From assembly GCA_018383195.1 (NCBI GenBank), contig JAGZOP010000003.1:43601-107600 (forward strand): a DNA stretch of 64,000 bases, written 5' to 3'. This DNA is from Clostridiaceae bacterium (GTDB lineage Bacteria; Bacillota; Clostridia; Oscillospirales; Butyricicoccaceae). A program made the translations under genes and the position numbers. Shown here piece after piece: positions 7,999-18,200 of the stretch (within the stretch, counting starts at the first letter, position 1; each line of letters starts with the position of its first letter). The notes beneath the pieces are model-generated. The model worked only from the letters and a program-made list of their open reading frames with translations. It was not told the origin of the DNA and ran no database searches.

Positions 7999-10224
7999 GT
8001 GCCATACCAGCCGGAAACCGGCCTGGGAGCGAAAAGCAACGATCCTTCCAGCTTTGTACCTTATAAAACGGCAGTGCAGGCCAGCGGATATGATGGCATC
8101 GGAATTGGTATTTTCAACGGCATCTGTGCGATTGACCTGGACAACTGCGTTTCAGACAGCGGCTATTACACCCAGACCGCCGCAGAAATTGTGGCCTTAA
8201 TGCACAGCTATACCGAGTACAGCCCCAGTGGAAACGGTCTGCACATCCTCTTTTCGGCAAAAGGCTTTCAGTATGATACCAAGCGATTTTACATTATGAA
8301 CCATCAGGCTGGAATCGAGGTTTATGTGACGGGAGCAACCAACAAATATGTCACCGTGACCGGAAACCGCTGTGAGGATTATGAGTATGGGGACCGGACC
8401 CAGGAGCTGCAAGTGTTACTGGACAAGTTCATGCGCAGGCCAGAGGTAGGCGCAGAAAATGCAATAAATGCAAAAAACTCTGATTTAAGCATGGAGCAGC
8501 TTCTGCAACTGGCAAAAAGCTGTAAGAATGAGGTAGCGTTCACAGCCCTTTGGAGCGGTTCGTTGGAGGGATATTCGTCCCCATCAGAGGCCGATCTGGC
8601 ACTGTGCAGTCATCTCGCCTTTTGGACAGGACGGGATGCTGCCAAGATGGACACTATGTTCCGACAGTCGGGATTGATGCGGGATAAATGGGACCGGCAG
8701 CAATCCGGCACAACGTATGGTGCAATCACCATTCAGAAGGCAATCGAGCATTGCCGGGAGATCTACACTCCAAAAGCGGAGCCGTCACCGGTTTTTCAAC
8801 CTATTGTTCCGCTGACGCCACAGTGGAGTGATCTGCCTGCATTTCCGGTAGACGCTCTCCCGGATGTGATTCGGAATTATGTGAGTGCAGTAGCTGAACA
8901 CAGCCAAACTGCCCCGGACATGGCAGCGGTGATCAGTCTGGGTGTGCTGGCTACCTGCTTACAAGGGAAATACAAGATAGAGGGAACGCCGGGATACTGT
9001 GAGCCTTTAAGCTTGTACACAGTGGTGATCGCCGCACCGGGGGAGCGAAAGTCCAGCGTCATGCGGGATATGACCACATTCCTCTATGAGTATGAGCAGG
9101 AATATAACAAGGCGCACAGCATGGAAATACGGGAAAACCATTTGCATCGGGAATCTCTGGAGCGCCAGATCTCTGGTCTGCAAAAGAAGCTGGAGCGCAA
9201 GGAAAGCCGGGAAATGGAGTTGGAGCTGCGGCAGCTTCAGGAGCAGCTGGAAGAAACTCCAGAACTAAAGCCGGTTCGCTTTTTTGCGGACGATTGTTCC
9301 AGTGAAGCGCTGACCAGCTTAATGGCAGCCAACAACGGAGTGTTCTCCGTGATCTCCACTGAGGGCGGCATCTTTGACATCATGGCAGGACGGTATTCTA
9401 ACAAATCCAACATTGATGTCTGGCTGAAAGGTCATTGTGGAGATGCCATTTATGTGGATCGAATGACCCGTGAAGCAGAGTGCATCATGCACCCGGCACT
9501 GTCGGCTATCCTCTCAATTCAGCCCAGTGTGCTGGACGAAATCATGTCCAATACCACCATGACCGGGCGGGGCTTGATTGCCCGCTTCCTGTATGCGTCC
9601 CCACCGTCCAGAATTGGCAGCCGAGTCTTTCGTACCCAGCCGATTCCGCCCGAAGCAACCGCCGCTTACCGCAGCTTGATTTTTCGCCTGATGGCTCTGC
9701 CGATTGGTGGGGATGCCCAGACAGTACACCTTTCAGAAAAAGCCTTTGACCTGATGGCTGACTATTTTCAGGAACATGAGAAGTTTCTGGTTGGCGAGGG
9801 GCAGGCAATTTCCGATTGGGCAAGCAAATATATCGGTGCCGTACTCCGGATTGCGGGACTGTTGCACTGTGCTGATATGGAAGATGACAAAGCAGAAGTG
9901 ACAGCTTCTACGATGAGCAAGGCGATTCAGATCGGCAAATACTTTCTGGCTCATTCCACCTACGCCTATTCTATGATGGGTACTGACTTGAGCATCCAGA
10001 AAGCCAAATTTGTCTTGGCAAAGCTGAAAAAGAAGAACATATCGGTGATCAAGCGTTCTGAGCTTTTTCAGATGTGCCGGGGAAAGTTTTTCAAGAAAAC
10101 GGAGGAGATTTTTCCGACTTTGGAATTACTGGAGGGGCATGGATACATCCGGCTGGAAGAACCGGAACGCCAGTCGGTAGGCAGACCAGCCGATGTGAAA
10201 ATCATCGTGAACCCCGCAGCATGA
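7999..10224 (+). CDS. Primase-polymerase / DUF3987 (YfjI-like) replication protein, N-terminus interrupted
   Basis: 741 residues from GTG 7999, which has GGAGG nine bases before it. Residues 1-130 resemble the PrimPol domain of NrS-1-like phage polymerases: AIDLDNC with D46 and D48, then SPSGNGLHILFSA near 75-85. Residues 290-640 are DUF3987, with the P-loop APGERKSS at 346-353, a coiled coil at about 375-425 and the acidic FADDCSSEAL. It probably primes or drives replication of the excised element. Conserved N-terminal sequence (LFCCWKYEERNGRKTK) continues upstream of the GTG in the same frame as far as a TTG at 7915, but a TAA at 7942-7944 interrupts it. The present product is therefore probably shortened by 28 residues. 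Confidence 0.8.
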   Translation: MPYQPETGLGAKSNDPSSFVPYKTAVQASGYDGIGIGIFNGICAIDLDNCVSDSGYYTQTAAEIVALMHSYTEYSPSGNGLHILFSAKGFQYDTKRFYIMNHQAGIEVYVTGATNKYVTVTGNRCEDYEYGDRTQELQVLLDKFMRRPEVGAENAINAKNSDLSMEQLLQLAKSCKNEVAFTALWSGSLEGYSSPSEADLALCSHLAFWTGRDAAKMDTMFRQSGLMRDKWDRQQSGTTYGAITIQKAIEHCREIYTPKAEPSPVFQPIVPLTPQWSDLPAFPVDALPDVIRNYVSAVAEHSQTAPDMAAVISLGVLATCLQGKYKIEGTPGYCEPLSLYTVVIAAPGERKSSVMRDMTTFLYEYEQEYNKAHSMEIRENHLHRESLERQISGLQKKLERKESREMELELRQLQEQLEETPELKPVRFFADDCSSEALTSLMAANNGVFSVISTEGGIFDIMAGRYSNKSNIDVWLKGHCGDAIYVDRMTREAECIMHPALSAILSIQPSVLDEIMSNTTMTGRGLIARFLYASPPSRIGSRVFRTQPIPPEATAAYRSLIFRLMALPIGGDAQTVHLSEKAFDLMADYFQEHEKFLVGEGQAISDWASKYIGAVLRIAGLLHCADMEDDKAEVTASTMSKAIQIGKYFLAHSTYAYSMMGTDLSIQKAKFVLAKLKKKNISVIKRSELFQMCRGKFFKKTEEIFPTLELLEGHGYIRLEEPERQSVGRPADVKIIVNPAA

Positions 10225-10475
10225 AACCGGAATTTTCTGCATTTATTGCATTTCCTGCACAGAGTTGCACTCTGGTATCGCACCACCGTCCCCATCGAAA
10301 AATCCACAGATTTGGAGATGGATGGTTCGGTAGAATCCGGTGGATTTTCCCGAACTGTGGGCGGCAGGATTGCTTGCAGAAGCAAGGATGCCGGACACAC
10401 CTGGTTTGCTGTGTGGATAGCACACGCAAGCCAGGGAGGCTCCCGCAGAAGCCGCATCCCCCTCGGAGAGCCCAC
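10225..10475. other. Non-coding stretch before oriT
   Basis: No convincing gene: the open frames here are short, lack ribosome sites and have unnatural composition. The sequence is rich in short GC hairpins and leads into the oriT-like block. It may contain accessory relaxosome sites. Confidence 0.4.
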
Positions 10476-10536
10476 GATACTTTGCAGCCGCAGGATGAAA
10501 GTATCATAGTGGGTTATTACACTTCCGCAGGAAGTG
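10476..10536 (+). other. Candidate oriT (MobV/pMV158-like)
   Basis: The inverted repeat GATACTTT / AAAGTATC (10476-10483, 10498-10505) is followed by ATAGTGGGTTATTAC (10506-10520) and a second hairpin CACTTCC-GCA-GGAAGTG (10520-10536). In pMV158 the oriT is an ACTTTAT/ATAAAGT repeat followed by ATAGTGTG^TTATAC. By analogy the nick would fall between 10513 and 10514. The relaxase gene begins 40 bp downstream. Confidence 0.6.
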
Positions 10537-10576
10537 CGCCCCGGCCCGCAGGCCGTACAAACGTGAAAGGAGCTCT

Positions 10577-11842
10577 ATGGCGAGAAACGACGGGATTGAC
10601 CGTACCAGCGCAAGAAATGTAAATCTGACTGCCGCCAAAATCGGTAATGCTCAGCGGCACAATGAACGAGAAAAGGAATCCTACACCAACCCAGATATTA
10701 TACCAGAACGCACCCCTCAGAACATCCATTTTAAGAAGCCTACTGCCGGATATGCAGAGATGTTTGCACAGATGGAAAAGGATGGTGTAATCTCCACTCG
10801 TGGCCTGAAAACGGATGCCAACCTTTACGGGGAACTGATTTTTGATGTCAACTCCGCCTACTTCTATAACCATGGTGGGTATGAGTTTGCCAAGCGATTT
10901 TATGAGGACGCTTACAGGGCTGCCGTAGAGATCGTGGGCGGCGAACAGTATATTCTCTCCGCTGTCATGCACGCCGATGAGCGTAACCGGGCCATGTCCG
11001 AAGCACTGGGGCAGGATGTATTCCATTATCATCTCCATGTGGTCTATGTTCCGGTTGTGGAGAAGCAGATCCTCTGGTCCAAGAGGTGCAAAGACAAGTC
11101 ACTTGTGGGAACTGTCAAGGAAACGATTATGCAGGTGAGCAGTAGTAAAAAATGGCTGTCTAAACCGGCATTGGACGAACAGGGAGTCCCTATTCTCCAG
11201 AAGAATGGCAAGCCGGTACTGCGGAAGTCTTACAGCGTCCTTCAGGATGATTTCTTCCAGGCCATGCGCAATGCCGGATATACTGATGTTGAACGTGGAG
11301 AACGGGGCAGTTCCGAAGAGCATTTGACCGTGACACAGTTCAAGGTGGAGCGGGAACAGGAGCGATTGGAACAACTCACAGAACAAACACAACAGAAAGA
11401 GCAGCAGGCAGCTTCTCTGGAAAAGAAGATTGAGAAGATTCAAAAACAGCAGATTGCCGTTCAGAAAGTGGAGCAAATAGAACCCCATGCCGTTCCATTT
11501 TCCTCAAAAGTCATGCTGGATCGTTCTGAATATGAAAATCTGGCAGCTGCGGCAAAGAAGTTCTATGTTCAGGAGCGCAAGGAATCCAAGCTACAAAAGG
11601 CTTTGGAAGCAGCGATGAAAATGATAAGTGAGTTGAAGGCAAAGGTCGCTGCACTGACCGAAGAACTGGCAGAGTACAAGTCCGTTCGTGGTCAGCTCAA
11701 CGCCGCAGGTTTAGAGCAGCAAAATGAACTTTTGCGGAATAAACTCCATCGTTACGAAACGGTGATAGAGCAAAATGGTTTGTGGAATTTGTTCCGACCC
11801 AATAGAAAAATAGATCACATGAGACAAGAAGAACGCCGGTAA
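10577..11842 (+). CDS. MobV/Pre-type relaxase
   Basis: 421 residues. The N-terminal 230 carry relaxase motifs: the early RNV..TAAKIGNAQRHNERE block, NIHFKKP, and the metal-binding histidine cluster HYHLHVVYVP with H150, H152 and H154. From about 240 to 400 it is a long Gln/Glu/Lys coiled coil, as in Pre/Mob proteins of Clostridial mobilizable elements. It would nick the oriT just upstream and lead the strand to a recipient through a helper pore. AAAGGAG precedes ATG 10577. A strong terminator follows the stop, so the defence cargo is a separate transcription unit. Confidence 0.85.
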   Translation: MARNDGIDRTSARNVNLTAAKIGNAQRHNEREKESYTNPDIIPERTPQNIHFKKPTAGYAEMFAQMEKDGVISTRGLKTDANLYGELIFDVNSAYFYNHGGYEFAKRFYEDAYRAAVEIVGGEQYILSAVMHADERNRAMSEALGQDVFHYHLHVVYVPVVEKQILWSKRCKDKSLVGTVKETIMQVSSSKKWLSKPALDEQGVPILQKNGKPVLRKSYSVLQDDFFQAMRNAGYTDVERGERGSSEEHLTVTQFKVEREQERLEQLTEQTQQKEQQAASLEKKIEKIQKQQIAVQKVEQIEPHAVPFSSKVMLDRSEYENLAAAAKKFYVQERKESKLQKALEAAMKMISELKAKVAALTEELAEYKSVRGQLNAAGLEQQNELLRNKLHRYETVIEQNGLWNLFRPNRKIDHMRQEERR

Positions 11843-11850
11843 TATTTTCA

Positions 11851-11892
11851 TTTGCCCTATCTGTATTTTGCGTACGGATAGGGCAAATTTTT
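11851..11892 (+). terminator. Terminator after the relaxase gene
   Basis: An 11-bp stem TTTGCCCTATC / GATAGGGCAAA (11851-11861, 11877-11887) is followed by TTTTTG. Confidence 0.85.
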
Positions 11893-11925
11893 GTTGTAGA
11901 CAGCGCAGAAAAACGGTGAATTTTG

Positions 11926-11954
11926 TTGATTTATCAATGCTGGATTGGTATAAT
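11926..11954 (+). promoter_or_regulatory. Promoter of the XRE-hsdMS-hsdR operon
   Basis: TTGATT (11926-11931), 17 bases, TATAAT (11949-11954). Confidence 0.75.
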
Positions 11955-11955
11955 T

Positions 11956-11979
11956 GTTCTATGTTATAGAACATAGAAC
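11956..11979. promoter_or_regulatory. 24-bp palindromic operator at the restriction operon start site
   Basis: Perfect 10-bp arms GTTCTATGTT / AACATAGAAC with a 4-base centre, placed 2 bp after the -10 box and 22 bp before the XRE start codon. This is the expected place for autorepression by that protein. Confidence 0.7.
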
Positions 11980-12001
11980 AATTTGGGAAGGAGGTGCCGA
12001 A

Positions 12002-12421
12002 TTGCCTAACAAGGTGGCTGTAGATCAACAAGCCAAGGACATGATAATCGAACTTGGTTTATTGATTCGTGATTGCCGTGGAACGCTCAGCCAATCCCAA
12101 TTAGCAAAAAGGGTTGGTCTGCCCCGTTCCAACATGAAATATATAGAAGACGGTGTTAATGCTCCAACAGCGGAAGTCTATGACAAGCTGATTAAGGAGC
12201 TGAAGCCGGATCTGCAGACACGCCAGCGTATGGATCGGCTGTATATGGCGATTCGGAAAGTTCCCCCGCCGGATATTTGTCGGACTATCACACAAAACAA
12301 GGATTTAGTAGATGCAATGCGGAAGTTGGAAGGTTGTAATCTGACTCCCAGCCAGATTGAAAGTGTTGCCGCATTGTTTGCGTCTTTTCAAGAGAATAGA
12401 GAAGGAGAACCCATAAAATGA
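12002..12421 (+). CDS. XRE-family regulator of the restriction-modification operon
   Basis: 139 residues from TTG 12002, with AAGGAGGTG ending five bases before it. The helix-turn-helix is at about residues 20-75 (LIRDCRGTLSQSQLAKRVGLPRSNMKYIEDGVNAPT), with a variable C-terminus. It overlaps hsdM by ATGA, so the two are translationally coupled. With a palindromic operator at its own start site, it likely acts as a controller that holds back restriction until methylation is established. That role is inferred from layout. Confidence 0.82.
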   Translation: MPNKVAVDQQAKDMIIELGLLIRDCRGTLSQSQLAKRVGLPRSNMKYIEDGVNAPTAEVYDKLIKELKPDLQTRQRMDRLYMAIRKVPPPDICRTITQNKDLVDAMRKLEGCNLTPSQIESVAALFASFQENREGEPIK

Positions 12422-15237
12422 GAGATAAGTATTTTTACGAAGTTATGTTTGATGATACGTCCATTGACGTAAGCAAGGAAGTCGGGCTGGTCTGGTCCAT
12501 TGCCAACTCCCTCCGTGGTGCTTATACCTCGGATAAATATAAGGACGTTATTATCCCCATGGTCATCATCCGCCGGTTTGAGTGCGCCCTGGAGGCTACC
12601 AAAGATGCAGTTGTAGCAAAGCATAAGCAGAACCCCAACCTCCCTGCTGCGCTCCTTTGCCAGGTTTCCAAGTACCCCTTTTACAACACCAGCGAGTTTA
12701 CTCTTAAACGCCTTCTGGATGACAGCGACAGCATTGCGTCCAATCTTAAGTCTTACATTGAAGGCTTTTCCGCCAACATCCAGTTGATTCTAGAAAAACT
12801 GCTGAAATTCAGTACTCAGATCGACAAGATGGACAAGAGCAACCGCCTTTACAGCGTGGTTAAAAAGTTCTCCGATTTGGATTTGTACCCTGCCCATGTA
12901 GACAGCATGAAGATGGGCTACATTTTCGAGGATATTATCCGTCGTTTTTCTGAAAACGCCGAGGCCGGTGATCACTATACGCCCCGTGAAGTGATTCGTC
13001 TGATGGTCAATGTACTGCTGGCAGAGGGCTGCAACGACCTGTTGACGGATGAGGGTAAAATTGCCACCGTACTGGATGCTGCCTGTGGTTCGGGCGGTAT
13101 GCTGTCCACTACCTATGATTTCCTGCGCCGCAAAAATCCCTATGTGGATGTGCGCTTGTTTGGACAGGAAATCAATCCCGAATCCTACGCCATTTGTCTG
13201 GCAGATATGCTCATCAAAGGCCAGGATGTGAAAAACATCATGGGTGATGAGGAAGCCAACACCCTGAAAACGGACTGCTTCCCGGATCAGAAGATGCGGC
13301 TGGTGATTATGAATCCCCCGTTTGGTACACCATGGGGTGGCAAAGATGCACCGGAAGGACAAGAGAAGAAAGTCCGTGAGGAAAACAAGAAGGGCGGGCG
13401 GTTTGAGCACGGTTTTCCCGGAACCGGTGACGCCCAGCTGCTGTTCATGCAGCACGCCATCAATAAGCTGGATGAGAAAAACGGGCGTGCAGCGATCATT
13501 ACCAATGGTTCGCCTCTTTTCTCCGGCGGAACCACCAGCGGTGAAAGCCAGATTCGGCGCTGGATGCTGGAGGAAGATTTAATAGAAGCCATTATTGCCC
13601 TGCCTACCCAGCTTTTCTATAACACCGACATCGGTATTTATATCTTTATTCTGTCTCGCAATAAGCGCCCTGACCGCCGTGGAAAGGTGCAGCTGATCAA
13701 TGCGGTGGATATGTGGAAGCCCCTGCGCAAATCTTTGGGCAAAAAGCGCCGTGAAATCGACCGGGATAGCATGGTAAAAATCACCGAGCTGTACTCCAAC
13801 TTTGAGGAAAACCAGTACTGCAAGATTTTCCCCAACAAGGAGTTTATGTACAAGGAGTATGCGGTCTATCAGCCGTTGCAGCGCCGGGGTGTGCTGGATG
13901 CGGAGAGCATCGAGCGGCTGCGGACCAGCAGTTACTTCACCAGTAACTCCAGCATTTTCAATGAGACGGATTTTGAGCAGTTGAAAGAGATGAACCCCCG
14001 CAGTGCTGCCGACGAGAAGAAATACCAGAAATATCTGGCGGGCCAGCAGTTTGTGACGGATGTGTTGACCATTCTGGAAGCCAACCGCTCTGACCGTGTG
14101 TTTATGGATTATGGCGAGTTTGAAAAGTATCTGAAATCACTGCTGGGCAAGGTCGAGGGGATGTCTGCCAGCCGGTTGACTGGCATTGCCATGGTGCTGG
14201 CGGTGATGGACAAAACCGCCGTGGTGCAAAAAGACCGAAAAGGCGAAATAATCAAGGACACTACCACTAAGGACACCGAGATCATCAAGCTCACCCAGGA
14301 CCCGGAAAAATATTTTGAGGCGGAAGTATATCCCCATGTACCTGACGCTATCTGGTTGTATGAATTTGATCCTTCTAAAAAGGTAAGCGTTTCAAATAGA
14401 GAGCGTATAGGTGCGGAAATAGCCTTTACACAATATTTTTATGAATATAGTAGAAACGACACCGCCCAAGGAATTCACAATAAAATTGCGCAAAATACAG
14501 TTGCTTTGCAACATATATTTTCTGTTAATGATGTTGAGCAAAGAAATTTGGACGCTTTGATTTCTACTTATGAAGATCAACTTCAATTGGGGAAAAAATA
14601 CCGTGATTTATTTGTTTTGGAAACACTTTTGCGAGGCCTTGACCCAACGGTAGAATTGAAAGATAGCGGTTTAATCTGGTTTGGAAAGATTCCTGCTCAT
14701 TGGGAAGTTAAGCGTATAAAGTATGTTATCAAACAGGGAAACGACGGGATAAAAGTAGGACCTTTTGGGAGCGCTCTAACAAATGAAGTTGTAAGTGCTG
14801 ACGATGGGCAATTTAAAGTATATGGCCAAGCCAATTTGATTCGTAGAGATTTCGAATATGGTGATAATTTCGTTACAGAGGACAACTATTTGCGCTTAAA
14901 GAATTATGAAGTGCTTCCCTATGATATTGTAGTTTCTATGATGGGTACAATTGGAAAATGCTGTGTAGTTCCAGAGGGTATTTCTCCTGGAATTATGGAT
15001 TCACATCTTATTAAAGTGCGCTTATCAAGTTTAATGTTCCCTCAATATTTTGAATACTTGTATGAGAGTGAAGCTGTATATGAGCAACTTTTACTGAAAT
15101 CTAAAGGTTCAATAATGAACGGACTAAATTCGACTATTGTAAAAAATGTTTATATGGTAGTCCCGCCTGTCGAAGAACAGATTGCTATTTGCAGATATAT
15201 TAATGAGCATTTATCTGATGCGGTGGAGGTGAAGTAA
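12418..15237 (+). CDS. hsdM: Type I restriction HsdM-HsdS fusion with a single target-recognition domain
   Basis: 939 residues. Residues 1-~650 are HsdM: an N-terminal helical domain, the SAM motif DAACGSGGM starting at D220 and the catalytic NPPF at 299-302, an N6-adenine methyltransferase. The C-terminus is half an HsdS. A conserved-region helix (NLDALISTYEDQLQLGKKYRDLFVLETLLRGLDP, ~700-742) leads into the signature KDSGLIWFGKIPAHWE and one TRD, ending with PPVEEQIAICRYINEHL. No separate hsdS follows. Two copies would be needed to form a normal two-TRD S unit, predicting a palindromic bipartite target. From about codon 650 the DNA turns sharply AT-rich. It starts with ATGA overlap to the regulator. 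Confidence 0.88.
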   Translation: MRDKYFYEVMFDDTSIDVSKEVGLVWSIANSLRGAYTSDKYKDVIIPMVIIRRFECALEATKDAVVAKHKQNPNLPAALLCQVSKYPFYNTSEFTLKRLLDDSDSIASNLKSYIEGFSANIQLILEKLLKFSTQIDKMDKSNRLYSVVKKFSDLDLYPAHVDSMKMGYIFEDIIRRFSENAEAGDHYTPREVIRLMVNVLLAEGCNDLLTDEGKIATVLDAACGSGGMLSTTYDFLRRKNPYVDVRLFGQEINPESYAICLADMLIKGQDVKNIMGDEEANTLKTDCFPDQKMRLVIMNPPFGTPWGGKDAPEGQEKKVREENKKGGRFEHGFPGTGDAQLLFMQHAINKLDEKNGRAAIITNGSPLFSGGTTSGESQIRRWMLEEDLIEAIIALPTQLFYNTDIGIYIFILSRNKRPDRRGKVQLINAVDMWKPLRKSLGKKRREIDRDSMVKITELYSNFEENQYCKIFPNKEFMYKEYAVYQPLQRRGVLDAESIERLRTSSYFTSNSSIFNETDFEQLKEMNPRSAADEKKYQKYLAGQQFVTDVLTILEANRSDRVFMDYGEFEKYLKSLLGKVEGMSASRLTGIAMVLAVMDKTAVVQKDRKGEIIKDTTTKDTEIIKLTQDPEKYFEAEVYPHVPDAIWLYEFDPSKKVSVSNRERIGAEIAFTQYFYEYSRNDTAQGIHNKIAQNTVALQHIFSVNDVEQRNLDALISTYEDQLQLGKKYRDLFVLETLLRGLDPTVELKDSGLIWFGKIPAHWEVKRIKYVIKQGNDGIKVGPFGSALTNEVVSADDGQFKVYGQANLIRRDFEYGDNFVTEDNYLRLKNYEVLPYDIVVSMMGTIGKCCVVPEGISPGIMDSHLIKVRLSSLMFPQYFEYLYESEAVYEQLLLKSKGSIMNGLNSTIVKNVYMVVPPVEEQIAICRYINEHLSDAVEVK

Positions 15238-15238
15238 T

Positions 15239-18200
15239 GTGGCAATTAGAAGTGGACAATTAAAAGAAAAAACTGACTACCAAACTTATATTCTCGAAAT
15301 GTTGCGGGAGGAAAATGGCTATCAGGTGCGCCCCTCGACTACGTATGATCCCGGCTACGGCATGGATGTTGAGCTACTGTTCTCCTTTTTGCAAGCCACC
15401 CAGCCGGATGCATTGGCACGGTTGGAAAAGCTCTATGGCGGCAAGACCCGCCAGACCATCCTCAACTACATCAATAATGAGGTCAACAAGAAAAGCCGCA
15501 GCCTGCTGGATGTGCTGAAGCACGGTGTGGAGTTTGATAACGGTGTATCCCTGACCCTCATGTACCGCAAACCTGCCACTACCTTCAACCAAAAAGCGGA
15601 GGCGCTGTATCAGCAGAATGTACTCTCGGTGATGGAGGAAGTCTGGCACAAAGAGGGCGAACGCATTGATCTTGTGATTTTCCTCAATGGCATTGCTATT
15701 TTTACTTTTGAGCTGAAATGCAACACCAGTGGACAGAACTATGAGGATGCGATCCGTCAGTATAAGTTTGAGCGAGATTATAAGACCCGACTGCTGAAAT
15801 TCAAGGCGGGCTGCCTGGCTCACTTCGCCATGGACTTGAACGAAGTGTATATGTGCACCAATCTGAAAGGAAAATCTTCCTTCTTTCTGCCGTTCAACAA
15901 AGGCTGCGGTGTTGGGATTCACTCTGGCAAGGGCAACCCCCACAACGAAAACGGCATCAATGTTTCTTATATGTGGGAAGATATCCTCAAAAAAGATACG
16001 GTGCTATATCTGATTGATAAAATCATATTCCTGCAAAAGGAGACCAAGAAAGACCCGGATACCGGAAAGCGTGTCACCAAGGAAACGCTGATTTTCCCCC
16101 GTTATCATCAGTTCAATGCCGTGCGCAAGCTGGTGGCAAATGTAGTAGAACATCACAGCGAGAAAAACTATCTCATTGAGCACTCGGCGGGCAGCGGCAA
16201 AACCAATACCATTGCATGGTTGGCCCACCGTCTTGCCTCCTTGCACGACAGGGAAAACAAAGTCATTTTTGATACGGTCTGCATTATCACTGACCGTATC
16301 GTGGTAGACCGACAGCTTCAGAATGCCGTACTGTCACTGGAGCACAAGGCTGGTCTGATCAAGGTCATGGACGAAAAATGCACGTCCAAAGATCTTGCGG
16401 ATGCCCTCAACGGCAATACAAAAATTATTGTGACTACCATCCACAAGTTCATGTACATTCAGGAACTTGTGCAGGAGCTGAAAAGCAAGACTTTTGCCGT
16501 AATCATCGACGAGGCGCATTCCTCTACCGCCGGAACTGCCATGGAGGCGGTGACGTATGCTCTTTCGGAGAGCCGCAAACTGAACGAGGCCACCCCTGTA
16601 GATGTATCGGAAGAAGAAAAATCTATGGCCGATATTATCGAGGACGAAATTGCCCGCAGTGGAAAGCAACCCAATGTTTCCATGATCGCCTTTACCGCAA
16701 CCCCGAAACCGACTACCTTACAGCTGTTCGGCTGCTTGAATGAAGAAGGAAAAAAGGTCGCTTTTGACCTATATTCTATGAAACAGGCGATTGAGGAAGG
16801 CTTTATTCTGGATGTGCTGCAAAACTATGTGACCTATAAGACCTATTTTGAAATTAACAAGGCCATCGAGGATGATCCGGAGCTGGAAACTATTGCCGCA
16901 AAGCGTAAGATTGCCAAGTATATTGAACTGCACGATACAAACATCGCCCAGAAAGTGGAAATCATCATTGAGCACTTCAAAAACAGAATCATGCAGGAAT
17001 TGGGCGGCAAAGCAAAAGCCATGGTCATTACTTCATCACGGCAGGCAGCGGTCAAATACCGGAACGAGTTTGAAACCTATATTTCCAAGCATGGGTACAC
17101 GGGTATTCGCGCATTGGTGGCGTTTTCAGGCAAGGTCTCTCTGGACGGACACGAATACACCGAAGCAGTGATGAACGGCATAAAGGAAGAAGATTTGCCG
17201 GAAGTGTTTGACAGCAACAGCTATCAGGTGCTGTTGGTGGCGAATAAGTATCAAACAGGCTTTGATCAGCCGAAGCTCTGTGCCATGTATGTGGACAAAC
17301 GTCTGCGGGGAGTTAATGCTGTGCAGACCCTTTCTCGCTTGAACCGTATTTGTGCGCCCTATGATAAGAAAACCTTTGTGCTGGATTTCAAAAATGAATA
17401 TGAAGATATTCAAGCGTCCTTTGCCCCATTCTATACTGAGACAATTCTAAACGAGACGATCACCCCTTCGGATATCAGAACGGTGGAAGCTCAGGTGGAT
17501 CAGTATAATTTCCTGGATATTGACGATATTGAGGAATTTAACGGATACCTGTATCAGGATAAACGAACCTCTAAAGAAAAGGCTCGGATGTGGGCTCTGC
17601 TGGATAAATCCCTGCAAATCATCAATCGCCACCCGGAACTGGAAAAGTTGGAAATTCGTGCAACTATCAAGCGTTTCTTGCGGTTTTACAGTTTCCTGAT
17701 TCAGGCAACCTGCTTTGAAAGCGTGGATCTGCACAAGAAGTACAATTTCCTTTCATACCTGGTTAAGGAGATCGAAGTGGGCAGCGGTGGAAATGATTTT
17801 GACATTGCGGACAAAATCACTGCCTCTAATTTCCGTCAGAAAAAGACTGGGGAAAACACACACGAGATTGAATCCAAGCCGGAGGTTAGCCTGCCGACAC
17901 CCAATGAGGTCTTTATGGATGAGGCCGTGAAAAAGAAGCTGTCCGAGATCATCGACGAGATCAATGCAGCGTATAACAAGAATTTTGATGTTGATGTGGC
18001 CTCCAAGTCCGCTCTGCAAATGAGGGATATTTTGCTGAAGAATGGACATCTGAGGGACAGTGCACGGAATAACTCACTGAAAGATTTTCGCTTTGCCTAT
18101 TTTGACGCCGTGCAGGACGCCCTGATTGCTGGGTATGAACAGAATCAGGACTTCTTTGCCCTTCTGCTTGATAACGACGAAAAGAAGCGGGAACTGATGC

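Noticed and set aside
10246..10509. Small open frame between the primase and relaxase genes
   Set aside because: No ribosome site, Arg/Ser-rich product, and it runs through the oriT hairpins.
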